Below are positions 1 to 14,940 of a stretch of DNA of 64,000 bases, piece by piece (within the stretch, counting starts at the first letter, position 1; the number at the start of each line of letters is the position of its first letter). A model generated the notes under the pieces. That model was not told where the DNA came from, did no database searches, and saw only the letters and a program-made list of their open reading frames with translations. The stretch is taken from the NCBI GenBank assembly GCA_011316305.1, contig SAUG01000071.1, positions 424,182 through 488,181 of the forward strand, written 5' to 3'. Origin of the DNA: Rusavskia elegans. Its lineage: Eukaryota > Ascomycota > Lecanoromycetes > Teloschistales > Teloschistaceae. The translations under genes were made by a program, and so were the position numbers.

Positions 1-2462
1 TCTATTACTAATAATAGCTAATAGAATTCTCTAATTATATTCGAATAAAGCCGTAATAACGAGATTCGCCTAATTAACTGCAGAATAAATAATCTATTTA
101 GAAATTAGTAGAACCTTTTTAATATATTTATATATAATCGTTAGTATATAATCTTTAGTAGAAAATTTTATAGATAATACGAGTACGAAGTCTATTATAA
201 TTATATAAAATAGTATTTTCGGAAAAATTAAATTAAAGGCGCTATAGAATCTATACCGCTTTATTTAATTTAACTAGTATTACTAGTAGTATATTCTATA
301 TTCTTTAATCTTCTTATATATATTATAAATAAAAATCGATAGATAAAATTTTTTATATATATAATAATATCTTTAATAATACCGGTTATAAATTTCGCTA
401 ATAATTTTATCTATAAATTTATCCGGAATATAGAATTAATTTCGGCTATTTTTAGAAATATAGTAAAAAAATTTATTATATATTCGAAAATTAATATCTA
501 GTACGCGATATTTATTATCTTTAATATTAAAATCCAGTTTCTAGATTTATAATATTATAATAATCTTAGTCTATCGTTTATTATTAGTATAACTTTATTT
601 AATACGCTATTTAAATTCGTTTATTATTTCGATAAACTTTATATAGTATATCGGTATAATAATATCCGGGGCGTACTATAGGATATCTTTTTTATTATTA
701 AACTCGGTATTTCCGTATAATATATCTAGGATACTTTTTTTATTTTTAACCGGCGTATAGGAGACCTTCGTTTCGAATTATAATAAAATATTAGGAACGA
801 TATTAGTCTTGCCTATTTTATAGCGTAATTTAATATTAAAAGCCGAAAAATACTATAATATACGAACGAGTTTTAGATTTAGTTTATCGGTATTTATTAT
901 TTTAAGCGAGATCTATTTTAAAATCGAAACTGCTATTAAATAATTAATATATATAATTACTAGTAGCTTTAATAATAAATCGATAAAATAGTAAATCTTT
1001 TTTATTATTTAAACGATTCTAGCGACTTTTAATTCGATAGACTAATAATTCTATTTAGCGCTATTAAAGTATTTATTTAGAAATATTATTAGCTATATTT
1101 TAGTAGATAGAAAATCTTTATCGAAATCTTTTTTAATATAGTAGATAATTACTATAAAGCCGAATTACTTTAATATATTTAAATCGACGTAGAACTTTTT
1201 TATAGAATCGAAATAATAGAAGAAGGTTAGTTGTTCGAACGCTATTTATAGTACCTGAAATAATTTCTTTTCCTTTAAAATAGGATTATACTTTAACTTC
1301 GTTAATTAAAATTTATATTTAAGTTTTTTAAAGTTTTATCCGAATCCTTTTATAAATAGAATCTTCTTTTTTTATAGAGATTCGGCGAGTTATATATATC
1401 CTATAATTATATAATATAGCTAGCTAGTTATTCCGAAGTAGATTTCTAGATTCTATAGATATTTAGAAAAAGTCTTTTCCGAAATAACTTTAATTTTATC
1501 TTCTAAAATAGTTATTTCTAGTATATCAACGCGTTATCTAAGTAAACGAACTAAAAGATACTTTATAAACGATTTAAAAGACGTAAAACTTATTTATTTT
1601 TCTCGGAATAGAATAAAAATTTAATCTAAATACTCTAGATACTTTTCTAAACTATATAAAAAAATTATAATATTATTTATATAGGTTTTAGCGAAATCTT
1701 TAAATAGACGAAATAGTTTATCGGTCTAGTATTATATATACGGCAATAAACTTTTATATTCTATAAATACTACTAAAGCTTTTTTCTATCTATAATAAAA
1801 AACTATAGTAAATTTATAACGATTACAGCGTTAGATTTTAAACTAATAAAACTATTCTATAGTATTAATAATAGAAATATAAAAATACTCTAATACTAAA
1901 GCGATAATATCCGTTTATAATAAAAGGAAATAACTATCTATTTCCGTAATAGTATTAAAGCTTCGGATATTAACTACTATTTATCTCTTTTTTATACTAT
2001 CTAAAAAAGTCCTCTATATTACGAAAATAGAATATATAAAAGATATTAGTTATTCGAAATATTCTATTTTACTTTATTTATAGAATTTATTAAAGGTTTT
2101 ATTAAATTTAATACGATCTATATAGTTTAGATTATAAACTTTTAAAATTATAGGTTTCGTTTTTTCTTTTAGAAATATTAGTATCTATTTCTCTTTAGAA
2201 ATATTTATTATAGTTCTTTAATCGGTAAATATATTTTAGTATTTTTCGGTAATAGCGGCTAGCTATTATACTATTAATAGTTTACTATAAACCGTAATAT
2301 TATTAGATAAACGGTATTCTAATTTAAAATTAATAGATATAGTAAAAAAAGTTAATTTAGCGAATTCGATATTTTTAGCTAGATTCGCGCTAAATTTTAT
2401 TAAATTTTCACTAAAATTTATTTTATTAGCCGGATAGAAAACGTTCTAATTTATTAGAATAT
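1..2462 (-). mobile_element. Older Ty3/gypsy retrotransposon, 3' part (reverse transcriptase and beyond), RIP-inactivated
   Basis: Read on the minus strand, about 1990-2090 resembles the start of a Ty3/gypsy reverse transcriptase (an EYFE..., RTFLDSIKK-like stretch). About 1640-1695 gives YINNIIIF, matching the YxDDIxIF catalytic motif with both Asp changed to Asn, as G-to-A RIP would do. RNase H and integrase should lie toward position 1 but were not resolved. The element continues past the window start on the left and is interrupted at 2463 by a younger element. Its upstream part resumes at 9123. Confidence 0.75.
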
Positions 2463-2914
2463 TATTATAAAGCTATTTGGAATCTAATATTTCCAAGAAT
2501 TGGTTAGACTTATTAGTATATCTATAAACGGAGGTATAACGGATAATTAATTTAAGTTAATATAAAAATAAATTAGTTTAATTACTAGAGTAGTATATAG
2601 CGATAACTAATAAATTAAATATAAGTTATAAAAGCGTCGAGTTCGGGATTTATATAGATAAATAAAATCCTTTACTACTTAGGTTATTTATAGATTAAGA
2701 TAACTAAAATAGCCTTATTTTAGAATATTTACTTACTAAAACCGCTAAAACTAAATTTACTTATAGTATTTATTTACTAAAACTACTAAAATACTCTTTA
2801 GTACTAATATTAAAACCGTCCTATATATTCCTACCTATTAAAATATAATAGGAAATTCTATACTATACTAAATACTACCGTATTTCTAAAGATACGCCGT
2901 CTATATTTATAATA
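2463..2914 (-). repeat. 3' LTR of the nested Ty3/gypsy element (452 bases)
   Basis: Direct copy of 8631-9122. It ends in TTATAATA where the other copy keeps TTATAACA, so the terminal CA has become TA by RIP. It contains an internal tandem of a roughly 40-base unit (TTTACTNACTAAAAC-like) and has one unit fewer than the other LTR. Confidence 0.9.
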
Positions 2915-5900
2915 CTAGGTTTTTTTTTTAGATTTTTTATTCCGAAAAACTATCGTCTCTTCTTTTTTATAGATAAAAGAAAAAAACTATTAACTAAAAA
3001 TTATTATAAAAAAGTTCTATTATTAGATATCGGTATATTAGCTATATATTTTTATCGGAATTATTTCTAATTAGAGAAATTCTATTATATTAGCGAAGGT
3101 TCCGAGAAATATATAGATTATATAAAATAAATCTATTTTTATAACTTTATTCTATTAAATATTATATACTAGCATTGTCTTAAAAATAAATAGAAAATGT
3201 TAAAGAAAAAATTATATAAAGCGTATATAAAGTAGTAGCGTTTACTTCGTTAATTAGATTATATTAAGGAAGAGCAGCGTATTATAGTTAATAGTAAGCT
3301 ATAAAATATCGAAAAACTAGAATATAAATTTATTACCGCGGATTCGTTTTTTTCCGTAGATTTAAATCCTTTTATTAATATAACTTCTAAATAGATTCTC
3401 CTACCTAGAAATTTCTATTAGTCGATAACTTTTTTAGTTCCTTTTAGTAGAAATATTATAAAGCTTTCTAGTAGTTTACTAAATATTTTTTAGATTTCTA
3501 GATATTTTCTAAAATAAAGTAACCTTTCTATTTAATTAGATAGTTTTAATCTTCCTATTATAGAATCTTTTCGACTATAAAGGTATCTTTCTCTTATATC
3601 TCGAAGTTAAATATCTATTATAATAGTATTCCGGAATCGGCTAGTTTTAAAAAAAATATATAAAATACCGGGTATACTTTTATATTTTTAGATAGATCGA
3701 ATTCGAAGTTCTAGGATCTTTTAATCTCTTTAATTAAAAATAGTCCGACTTTAATATAGTTAAATTTTTTACTTAAAGTTTTTATTTTTAGATTTTTCGT
3801 AAAAAGGTATACCTTATCCCTCTTTTTTAACTAAAGTACTATTTTTTATTTTTTATTCTAGTATTTATCCGAATATTTCTATATTTTTAGAATATTTCTA
3901 TAGATTTTTTTCTAAATATTAATTCTTTAAATTACTAATTCCGCTAACTTATATAGTAGCGGTTATTTAAATAAATTCGGTTATTTCCTATTATTAATAT
4001 AGAACGGTATTTCTTTTATTATACTAGATTCTTTTATATTAAATACTAATTATATTATTAGTAAAAACGAAACCTAATTATTTTAAACGTTATTAATATA
4101 ATATTTTAGATATTATTTAAATATCTAGTTAATATATTCTATCTATCCGTCCGTTATTAAATAAAAGACTATTAATATTTTTAGTTTAATACTAAATAAA
4201 GGAATAAGTATTTTCTAATAGTTTAAAATAAAGAACTTATTTCTATTATTTATTAATATTTCTAGTAGTTTGTAGTACCGAAATAATCGATCCAGAATAG
4301 TAAATCTAAGTTATTCTACTATAAAATTTTCTTTTAATAGAATTATATAAATATATTTAATAAATCTATCTATTATATTAAATATCGAATTATATTTTAT
4401 ATTTATTATCGGGTTTTTCGATTTCGGAAATTTAATAATAAAGTCTAATATAACTTCCTTCTATAATAAATCCGATAATTTCTAATATTAAATCTTTTTA
4501 TAACGAATATATATACTATATTTATTTTACTAATAACTAAAATATCTTTTAATATATATTTCGATATATTATCTTATATTAAAAAACTAGTAATACTATT
4601 GTAAAAGTTATATTATTTTTATTACGCCTGGATACTTTTATAATATTCTATTATAGTATTTTTTAATATATTCGTTAATTTTATTATCTAATATTTATAA
4701 CTTTTTTTTTTAATAGGAAATTATTTCTAGTCGTCTCTAAATATATATAGCGTTATATTTATCTTGTATTAATTTACTAATAGTAATCTATTTTTATTAA
4801 TTCTAAAAATACTATTATTAAAAATCTCCTTTATTTTTATATAATTACTTTTTCGATTTAAAATATCTATTTTTCTATTTTCTTTATCTAAAATATAGTA
4901 TATTTTAAATTTATATTAACCGAAAAATTTAGACTATTATATTTATTTTCTATTAAACTATTTTATTATTATAAAATATAAAAGGTTTTTATAGTCTATA
5001 AAAATAGTTAACTCTAGTAATTTTTCGGCGTATATTCTTTACTATTCTAGTATAGCTACTATAGCTAGTAGTTCTTTATTATAAATATCGTAATTCTATT
5101 CCGCTAGCGATAATTTTCTAGATATATATACTATTAGGTACTATTTACTATTATATTATTATAGAAGGTATATTTCTATAGCTAGATTTATCGAATCCGT
5201 TTCTATTTATAATAGTTTTTTTAAATCGAATATTTTAAGTACTAGATCTTTTATATATTTTCTTTTAAAATTTTCGAATATTTACTATTTTCTTTCTTCC
5301 TAGTACTATTTAATAATATCTTTTATTAAAACTATTAGAGCGAAAGTTCTTTTAAAATAGTTTTTTATAAACTTCCGATTATAGTTTATAAATCTGAAAA
5401 AGTTCTAAACTTTTTTAATATTTATTAGTATCTTCTATTCTATAATAGCTTTTAATTTATTAGGATCGATATATAGTCTATTTCGCTCTACTATAAATTC
5501 TAGAAAATTAACTTTTTTTTTATAGAATTTATACTTTTTTAATTTAAGATATAAATCTTTTCTTTCTAGATATTTAAGAACTTTACTAACGTATTATTTA
5601 TATTTTTCGAATATTTTAGAAAAAACCAAAATATTATTAAAATAGATAATAATATATATATCGAGATATTCTTTTAATACGTTATTAATTATATTTTAAT
5701 AAATTACCGGAACGTTCGTAAATTTAAATAATATTACTATATATTCGTAATAACTATATTATATTCGGAAAGCTATTTTCTATTTTTTTCCGGCCTTTAT
5801 TTATATAAAATTATATATTTTTCGAAGGTCGAATTTTATAAAATATTTTACTTTAGAAAATCTATTTTAGAATTTACTAATATTTAGTAATAGATATCTA

Positions 5901-8630
5901 TTTTTAATTATAATATTATTTAGCTTCCGCTAATTAATATATAAGCGGAATATTCTATTCTTTTTAGATATAAAAAGGATCGGGTATTCTACTAGTAATT
6001 AAAATTTTCTAATAAATCTCTTTTTTATATTTTCGTCCAGGTATTTATAGAATATTTTAAGCTCCGTTATAGATAATAGATAGATAGATTTAAACGTAGG
6101 TTATTTATTTAGTTTAAATCTAATTTTATAATTTTATATCTGATATTTAAATAGTACTTTTATAGTTACCTCTATCCGAAATAAATTTATCTAATTTTTA
6201 TATTTACTTAGAATTCTTTCTAATAGATTTTCTATTAACTTTTTATTAGATAGTATAGGATTTTCGAAAGGTTTATAATTTTTCTTTCTATTTCTATTTT
6301 ATTAATCTAGCTAACTTCTACTAGTATCTAATAAATCGGACCTAAATAGTTTTTAGTTATCTTTTTTCGAAATTATAAGTTCGCGCTTTATATTCTACTT
6401 TTTATCTATTTAAAATCGCTGCTTTAGTATAGATTAAATATTCTTTATATAAAAGTATCGTTTAAAGCTAAATATTTTTTTTTTCCAGTCTATTACTAGA
6501 TTATAATTTTTTAACTAAAATATTTTAAATATAATATTATAGCTAGTTATTCGAATAATATCGAACTAAAATTTCTTTTAATACTAGTTAATTATTATTT
6601 AAAGCGGTATTATTTCTTTTATAACTTTTCTATTTCTATTCGGTATTTTATTTTTATTAATAACTATTAAGTTATATAGGTCCTTTTTTTTAGTCCGAAA
6701 GAACTCTTTTTTTATAGCTAAATTTTCTAATACAAAATTTCCGGTCGCGCCTAAATTAATAAATATTTTAATCTTTTATAGTTCGTTATTAGTTTCGATA
6801 ATTATTCCGATCTCGAGTATATATATATAGCTAGCTAAATTTAGTTATTTTTTCCGGGCTATAAAGTTATATATTTATAATATATCCGTTACTATAAGAT
6901 TTTAACTTTTTCTAAATCGTTTTTAATATTTTTTATATTTTCCGTCTTTATAGTTTACCTACGAAATATATCTATAGAAGGTCTAATTAAAAATTCTATT
7001 TTTTTTTTACTATTTCTTCTAGTATTCGTATCTACTATAAATAATATATCTAGAATAGTTATAAATATTATAACTTCCGATTTTAATAGGTTTTACGGAA
7101 GTATATCGATATAGTTCTAATAAATACTACCCGGCTTTTTTCTTTTCTAATTCGTAGATCCTATAGTTATTATTATAGCAGGCGATTTAACTAAATAGTA
7201 TATATTAATCTCCTATTATTATATTTTTCCGTTATAATATCGGTTTAGAAATATCTTTATTTTTAGAAACGTTACTTTCTAGTTTCTTTTCTAATATATC
7301 GATAATATTATTTACCTTCTAGTCCGATTAATTATTCTAGAAATATTTATTATTAATATATATTTTATAAATATTTTTAAATCCTTTATAGATTACTATA
7401 AATTCTTCCTTTACTAGTTTTTTATTATAAGGAACTTGAAGGTATACTAGTCTAATATCCTCTATTATTATAATTTTCTATCTAGAAGCGGCTTTCTTTC
7501 AAGTAGATTTTATTAATATTCGTAGCGAAATATTATTTATTATAGCTTTTTATAGTATTTTATCGTTTTCTATAAATATAAATTTTTTATTTAAACTAAC
7601 TTTCTAGAATTTAGAACTACTATCGTCGTTTTCTAAAATAATCTTTTACTAGTTTTTAGATATCTTTAGCGTAGTATTAAACTATCGTTACTATATTTTA
7701 TTTAATTAATATTCTTTCGCGAAATAGTCTGGTTTACTATAATTATAGTAAATTTTATGATTTTTATTTCCTTTATTATTTCTAAAATTCTTTCTTTTAT
7801 ATCGCTATTATATAGAGTCCAATTCTATAGATATAGATTTATAGTAGTTATTTCCGGTCTTTTTATTTAATAGTTATTTTCTATATAGTTTCTTAGAATA
7901 GTATCCCGCGCTAGCTCGTAGTCTTCTATTATAGTATTTTTCTATATTTCTTTTATATAGTTTATTATTAAAGTTAATAGATATTTTAATTAGATTATCT
8001 AAAGTTTTATATATTCGACTATTATATATAAATTTATTTTTTATTCGCTTTTTTAGTCCTCGTCTATATATTACGTATAAGGCGTCGTTATTTTACTCTA
8101 TTAATAGTAACTATTTTTTAAACCGTATAACGTATTCCGATATTACGGTTTTCTACTAAAGATATTAAATAATATATTTAGTAGTTAGAATCTCGTTTAA
8201 AATTCCGAAAATATTACGAATAGCTTTTTTAAACTATATAAATTATATAAAAATATATTTATTATCTTTTTCGTCGTCTATATATTAGCGTAAGAGAGGT
8301 TTTATCTAGTACTAGGCTTGTCCCCGAAAGTAAAATATAGTAAAAAGGGTTTTTTTTTTTCGGATATAAAATAGAATATAAAGTATATATTTAATTATAC
8401 GAGCTAATCTTCTAGTTTATTTCGGTTTCTATAATATTTATCGGATTTATTAACTTTAATACTATAACCGCGGTAATTAATAGTAGAAATACTAACTTCT
8501 TTATTATTACTATTATCTTTTATCTAGATTCCCTTATTTTTAGGTTCGGACTATTTTACTATAGAGTTAAAATTATTTAGAATAGAGATTTAATATTAAC
8601 CTGTAATAGATATTCTAAAGGTATTTAAAA

Positions 8631-9122
8631 TATTATAGAACTATCTAGAATCTAATATTTTTAAAAATTAGTTAAATTTATTAGTATATCTATAAACGGA
8701 GATATAATAGATAATTACTTTAAATTAATATAAAAATAAATCAATTTAATTACTAGAATAATATATAGCGATAACTAATAAATTAAATATAAATTAAAAA
8801 GGCGTCGAGTTCGGGATCTATATAGATAAATAAAATCCTCTACTATTTAGATTATTTATAGACTAAAATAATTAAAATAATCTTATTTTAGGATATTTAC
8901 TTACCAAAACCGCTAAAACTAAATTTACTTATAATATTTATTTACTAAAACTACTAAAATCAGGGTATTTAGAGTATTTATTTATTAAAATTACTAAAAT
9001 ACCTTTTAGTACTAATACTAAAACCGTCCTATATATTCTTGCCTATTAAAGCGTAATAGAAAATCCTACGTTGTACTAAATACTACCGCGTTTCCGAAAA
9101 TATACCGTCTGTATTTATAACA
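8631..9122 (-). repeat. 5' LTR of the nested Ty3/gypsy element (492 bases)
   Basis: Direct copy of 2463-2914 with one extra repeat unit of about 40 bases near 8960-9000. Its outer end keeps the canonical CA terminus at 9121-9122 (TG on the coding strand). Confidence 0.9.
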
Positions 9123-11500
9123 AATATTTCGCGTGCTAATTATATTCGATAATTTTAGACGATATACGGTCCTATTTTATATAACCGCGGTAGCGGCGAG
9201 TATCGCTATAGCTTTAATAATTACTTTTTTTATTAATTTCCTAATAATATATTTAATAGTATTCTATTATAATTTTGCTGTAAACGGAATTAGATTAGAA
9301 ATAGTAATATAGTATTTTTTATATCGATTTTCGATAATTTTTCTAAACTAAATTTATTTAAATAAAATGACCGGCGAGTAGCTTATATTATAGATATTTA
9401 TAAAATTAAATAAAACGTCGACTATATAGATAAAAGCGTTACCGTTAGAGCTAAAATTTATTTTCGGAATTAATTTTAATTTAGATTTAAAAAAGAAATT
9501 ACGGTTTTCGGAAATTTTATTTCGATATTATATTAAGATTTATATAATTCTATTAGGTTTTAAAATAATATTACTTTAAATTCTAATAGTATATTTAAAG
9601 TTAGGCTTTTTATATATATAGAAATTAAAGTTAACTTTAAAATTTTTATAACTACCGATAATAATTTACTATTTTTAATAATCTAAAATTATTTCTTTCG
9701 GAATTAAAATATCTATATCTAGTAGTAAATTAATTTATAGATCTTTAATAATATAGATTTCTTTTATAAATTCTATAATAGTTAAATCGCCTTTTAAATA
9801 GAAAATAAAAATAGTAAATTTATCGGTTCGATAGATTTATTTATCTATACTATAAATAGGAATCTTTTTCGGCAGTTTTTTAATTTCGATACTTTTTAAA
9901 ATAAATTTTCTATCGGCTATTAATATTATATATTTTAAATTAGTATATATATCTTTAGTATTAGATATATCCGGATAAAAAACTAATAGAAAAATAATAT
10001 AATAAAAGCGTTTAAAGGCTAAACCAGTTCCTATAATCTATTTACTATTTAAAGCGATTACGCGAGATATAGAAATATTTTCTTTACTAAAAAATTATTT
10101 ATCGATAATAAATATTTATATTTCGGTTTTATTACCTTCCGTATTCTAGTAAACGATTTTAAAATATTTATAAAATTTATTATATAACTCGAATAAAGCG
10201 TTATATTTCTAATATAAATATAAAACCTTCGGTTTAGTATCGATAAAATTCTAGCTAACTTTTTTATATTCTAATTTTTTATAAATTCTATTATAGTATT
10301 CCACTTTTTTATTATAAAGTTCGACGGACCTATTATTATAATATCTATAAACGGAATTCTATTCGGTATATTAAATATAAACTTTCTTTATAATAGAATA
10401 ATTTTTACTATATACGTCTTTATAAACTTCTATTTAATAGGTTTATTAAAGCGGAACTAGCGGCGTTAAATATTAGAAATTTAAACCAAAATAAAATCTT
10501 TTTTAAAATTAGTTATTATAAAATTCTTAAAGTCTATTATTATACGCTAGCGTAGAATTCTACTATATTAGAAAGGAATTTCTTTATAGATTTTCTAATC
10601 TATTTATAAATATAGAATAAAATGAATTCGCGTTGCTTTAAATAAAAAGCGCTTCTAGTAGATCCCTTTTAATAAAAGGAAGCTAATATTTCTAGAAAGG
10701 CTAAAAAGTCTATTAAATTATAGAATACTAATATTTATATTTAGAAAGGCCGGAATTAAATATCGATTAGCGTATTATATTTTCTAGTACCGATTAAAGC
10801 TAGAATAGAAATAGATTTCCTATTTATTAATAGCTAAAAATATTAAAAAATATTTTTCGGAATTACCGGAAATAGTTTTTTTTTATAGTTTAAATTTCGA
10901 GAATATAATTATTTATTAATCGAAAGAAAGTATTAATAGTAGTCTTTTCTATTAATTTAAAAATAAAGATAATATAAAAAGAAATAGCGAGACCTATCTA
11001 TATCTATATAATAATTTACCGAATATTAATTATTTTAGCGATTTTTATAATTTAAAATCTGATCTAGCTATATTTATAAAATTTATAATAGCGGTTTATA
11101 TTTTCGATAATATACTTTTTTTTATTTAAAATATATATTTTTTCTTCTATTAGTAGTTTAAAATAAATAATTAAAGCGTTAATTTATATATCGAAATCTT
11201 CTATTAAATATTTCTTTTTTATATTCGAAAGTTCGTTAAAATACTATTATAAAGTTTTACTACGAAAATATATCTATAGGTTCTTTTTAATTTTATTATT
11301 TAATCTAGCGATCTTTTTAACTCGTTCGGTAAAAATATAGATATCGCGGAAATAGATATTTTTATCTATATATTCGATATAAGGCTCGGTTTCGACGGAT
11401 TTATTATTATAGAAAAGGTAGAAGTAGCTAATATCGCCTACGATAAATTTCTTATATTTATTAGCTCTAGTAAAAAATATAGAAAGTTTAGATAATAGTA
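9123..11500 (-). mobile_element. Older Ty3/gypsy retrotransposon, 5' part (protease/gag side), RIP-inactivated; outer limit uncertain
   Basis: On the minus strand about 9690-9860 reads as a retropepsin-type segment ending in INLLLDIDILIP, matching the conserved LLLGxDIL core of Ty3/gypsy proteases. This lies upstream, in reading order, of the reverse transcriptase seen at 1640-2090. The two parts therefore belong to one element split by the insertion at 2463-9122. The 5' LTR was not found and the limit near 11500 is only where recognisable coding character ends. Confidence 0.6.
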
Positions 11501-14314
11501 AAAACGTTTTCTTTCTCTATTAACTCTATTAGCGAAATTCTATAAACTCTATCTAGATTACGATATTCTATTTTTCTAGCTTTTCGAGAAATCGTATTAC
11601 TATTAGGTCCGAGCTACGACTTTATACTATATTTGGTTTCCGAATTATACTCGATTTAGATAAAATAGAGAGGTCCGCTAGGGTTTCGTCGACCGTATTT
11701 TCCTTTTCTTTATTTTTAAAGAAGATTCGATAATTTATAAAGGTTTATATATATATAGAATTATTTCGGAACTCTGCTATATTTTTTCTAAAACGTTTAA
11801 TAATAGCTCGCGCTATAGCTCCGCTATCTAACTATTTATCGGGCTATTTAGGCGATCGGGATAGCCGGGAAGATAATTTTATTTTAGCGCCTACGGTATT
11901 ATCTACTTTAATTCTAGGAGATTTAGGGTCGCTATAATTATTATATACGAAATTTAATAAATCTAGTATATTCTAGTACTAGTTAGTAGTATATTTAGGG
12001 CCGATTCTATCTATAAACTCGATAAGCTAGTACCCGAAAAGGATAGTACTATTATCGAAAAATAGAGATAGCTCGTCTATCGCTATCGTAATTAATTAGA
12101 ATCTAATTAATAAGCCGGTTTATTTCTATTATATCTGAATATATAAGATATAATTAGTAAAAAAACAGTAGTTATTTAATGAATACTACTAATAAAGTAT
12201 ATTTAATTAAGATAATTAGTATCTCCGAGAATATAGATAACGTTACTAGTTTTATTAGTATTTATAAATAGAAATTAGTATTTATAAACGCTATATAGAT
12301 ATTATATAATACGTATAAATAAATCTTTTATTATAACTATTTATTATAGATGGATTTAAAATAATAATAATAGCTTAATATTTCTATATAAATTGAAAGT
12401 TTATCTATAAATAAACGAATAAAGCTAAACGCTAGACCTAATTAGATAACGAATCTCGTAGAGCTAATAAACCGCGGTTAACGGGATTTAGTCAGCGTAT
12501 TAATCAGCCGGTACTATCGGCTAATGCTTTTATATCTACTAAACTCTATATAAATTCCAAGCAGTTTAAATAGCTTATAATAGATACCGATAGTATAATT
12601 ATAGAAAATATCTATTTAGATAAAAAAGAAAAAGATAGATAGTAAAAATTTAAAGAAATTAAAAGACGGAATTAATTACTAAATCTATTAAACCCGTCCG
12701 GATATAATATATTATTTTTTTAATAATTAATATTTATATTAAAAGCGATCGGATTTTAATTATTTTTAGATCGTTTAAAAGTATTTAATATAATTTAAAA
12801 CTTTATTACTAAATATTAAATAATAATCTATTTCGTTAAACTACTATATAGTTATATTAATTATACTAAATTTTAGTAGTCTAAAATTTAACGGCGATCC
12901 CGTTTTAAACAAGGTCTATTATACGCGGTTTATAATAAACTAATTAATTTACTCTATTTAATCTATAGTAGAATAATTATACGAAGTACTATAGAATTTT
13001 AAACTATTAAAATTCGAATTTAACTATTAATATATAATAATTATAATATAGCGCTATTATAGTTATAAATCTAATATTAAATTATAGAATTAATTAATCG
13101 TATTCGAACGATATAAAAATTAAAAAAATCGAATCGCTTTTATAATTACTAGAAATTATTAAAATTCCGGCGATATTACGTTCGGCGGGTTTAGCGTTCT
13201 AGTTTCGTAATTCGGACCCCCCCTTTAAACCTTTAATATTATTTTCTATATTTTCTAACTACTTTCTAAAATATAATTCTAATTACTATAAATTTTCGCC
13301 TCGTCTATAATATTATCGATTCGATAGCTAGTATTTAATAGAAGTTTGAAAGAATTAAAAGAAATTTAATAGGTCTAATCTTTTATATTAGTACTAAATC
13401 TTATATCTAAACCTTTTCTAATTCTAATTTTCTTTTATTTTATTATATTTAATCTAAATATTTAACTTAAATTATAGTTTTCGCTATTAATTACTTAATA
13501 CGTTTACTAGAATATATATATTTCTAAAGGGTTTTTACGCGCCTACTAAAGAAAATATTATTTTTTTAATTTTTTTTAATCGCCTATAGCCTAGATAGAA
13601 CTATTTAGCGCCGGCGGCGCAGTATAATTAACTATAGAAAGGCGCGAGAGAAAAGTTATCTATTAAAGTAGACTAGAGAACTCGGAAAAATAATTAAAAG
13701 TCTAAATTATTATTTAGAAAAAATTAAGATTTTCTTTTATTATCGAAGTATTTAATTACGCCGGCGCTGCTACTACTATTAGTAAAATCTACTAAATAAT
13801 AATCAGAATTCCTACTACTAAAATATTTATATTTTTATTTTTTTTTTCTATTTTTTTTTTATTCTACGCCGCTGTCTTCTATAAAAATAAAATATATTAT
13901 TTAACTATAAATTTCGGAGGAATTAAGAAATTTATATAATTATATTTAGATTTATCCGATAAAAATATCTTATTTTAGATAGATATATAAATAGTTATTA
14001 AAAAATAATATATCTTTTTTTTTCCCGTAGACTATTAGTAATAATATATTTTATTTAAATACTAGATAGTATTATATTTAGTTATTTTTATAATTTATAT
14101 CTTTAATTTCCTATAAATTTTTTCTATTTTTAATTACTAGCGGTATTCTATTTTTTATTTCTTCGTCGAAAAATTCGCGTTTTATTTTTCTTTATATTTT
14201 TTAGAAGACGATACTTTTTTATCTAATAAAAAGTTTATTATAAAATTATTATTGTTTATAGAAAATTTATCGAAAGAAAATAAAATTATAATAATATCGG
14301 AATTATAGACTTTT

Positions 14315-14316
<2 letters not shown>

Positions 14317-14344
<28 letters not shown>
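14317..14344. repeat. Poly-T run, 28 bases
   Basis: An uninterrupted run of T inside AT island 1. It could be a transposon poly(A) tail on the minus strand or slippage. No element end was identified with it. Confidence 0.7.
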
Positions 14345-14347
<3 letters not shown>

Positions 14348-14940
14348 TTTTTATCGGTTTAGCTATTAAATAAAAATAGTAGATTCCGAAAAAAAAAAAC
14401 GTAGACCTAAATAATATATACGCTAATAGTTTTTCTTTTTTTAGAAATCTACTATAAAATTATAGAATTAATCTTTTTCTAATTGCTCGAGTTTTTATAG
14501 AAATTAACGATATTAGCGAATTCTAAAATGGATTTTCAGATTAGACCGGCTGACAGATATTTTAATCTAAATAATCTAAAAATCCAAATAATCCAAAAAT
14601 CTAAAAAATAGATTTTCGATAGATTAAAACTCTAATAGTATCTATAATACGAATATCTATTTAGTAAATAATCTAAAATAGAATTTATATATAAACTAAA
14701 AATAAACCTATATAATCTAATTCGAAAATAAAATTTAACGGCCGCCGCTAAAAACGGGAATAACGAAAGTCGAATATCTATTTAATAAACTACGCTAGAC
14801 CTAATCTAGTTAGATTCTAGTAAAGAAACCTAATATTTTCGATCTAGATAAAGCTAATCTAGCGGTATATAAAGACGTATATAGGCCTATTAACTAAAAA
14901 GGACTTAAACGAATTTAAAATCGAATCTCTAAATCTTTTT

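Larger units (their letters stand above)
2463..9122 (-). mobile_element. Complete Ty3/gypsy LTR retrotransposon with probable chromodomain, RIP-inactivated, nested
   Basis: Two direct repeats (2463-2914 and 8631-9122) bound a 6660-base element. The same five bases, AATAT, lie just outside both ends (2458-2462 and 9123-9127) and form the target-site duplication. The element reads on the minus strand. A Gag CCHC zinc-knuckle relic is at about 7710-7754 (YYNYSKPDYFAKEY, with Cys and His codons turned to Tyr). A reverse transcriptase YFNNIL (from YxDDIL) is at about 5618-5655 and the RNase H start (ETDS...LAI) at about 5170-5205. RNase H continues to about 4830. A chromodomain-like tail is suggested near 3040-3140. 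The T-rich plus-strand tract at 2915-2930 is a polypurine tract on the coding strand, next to the 3' LTR. Pol order fits Ty3/gypsy. All frames are closed by RIP-type stops. Confidence 0.92.
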
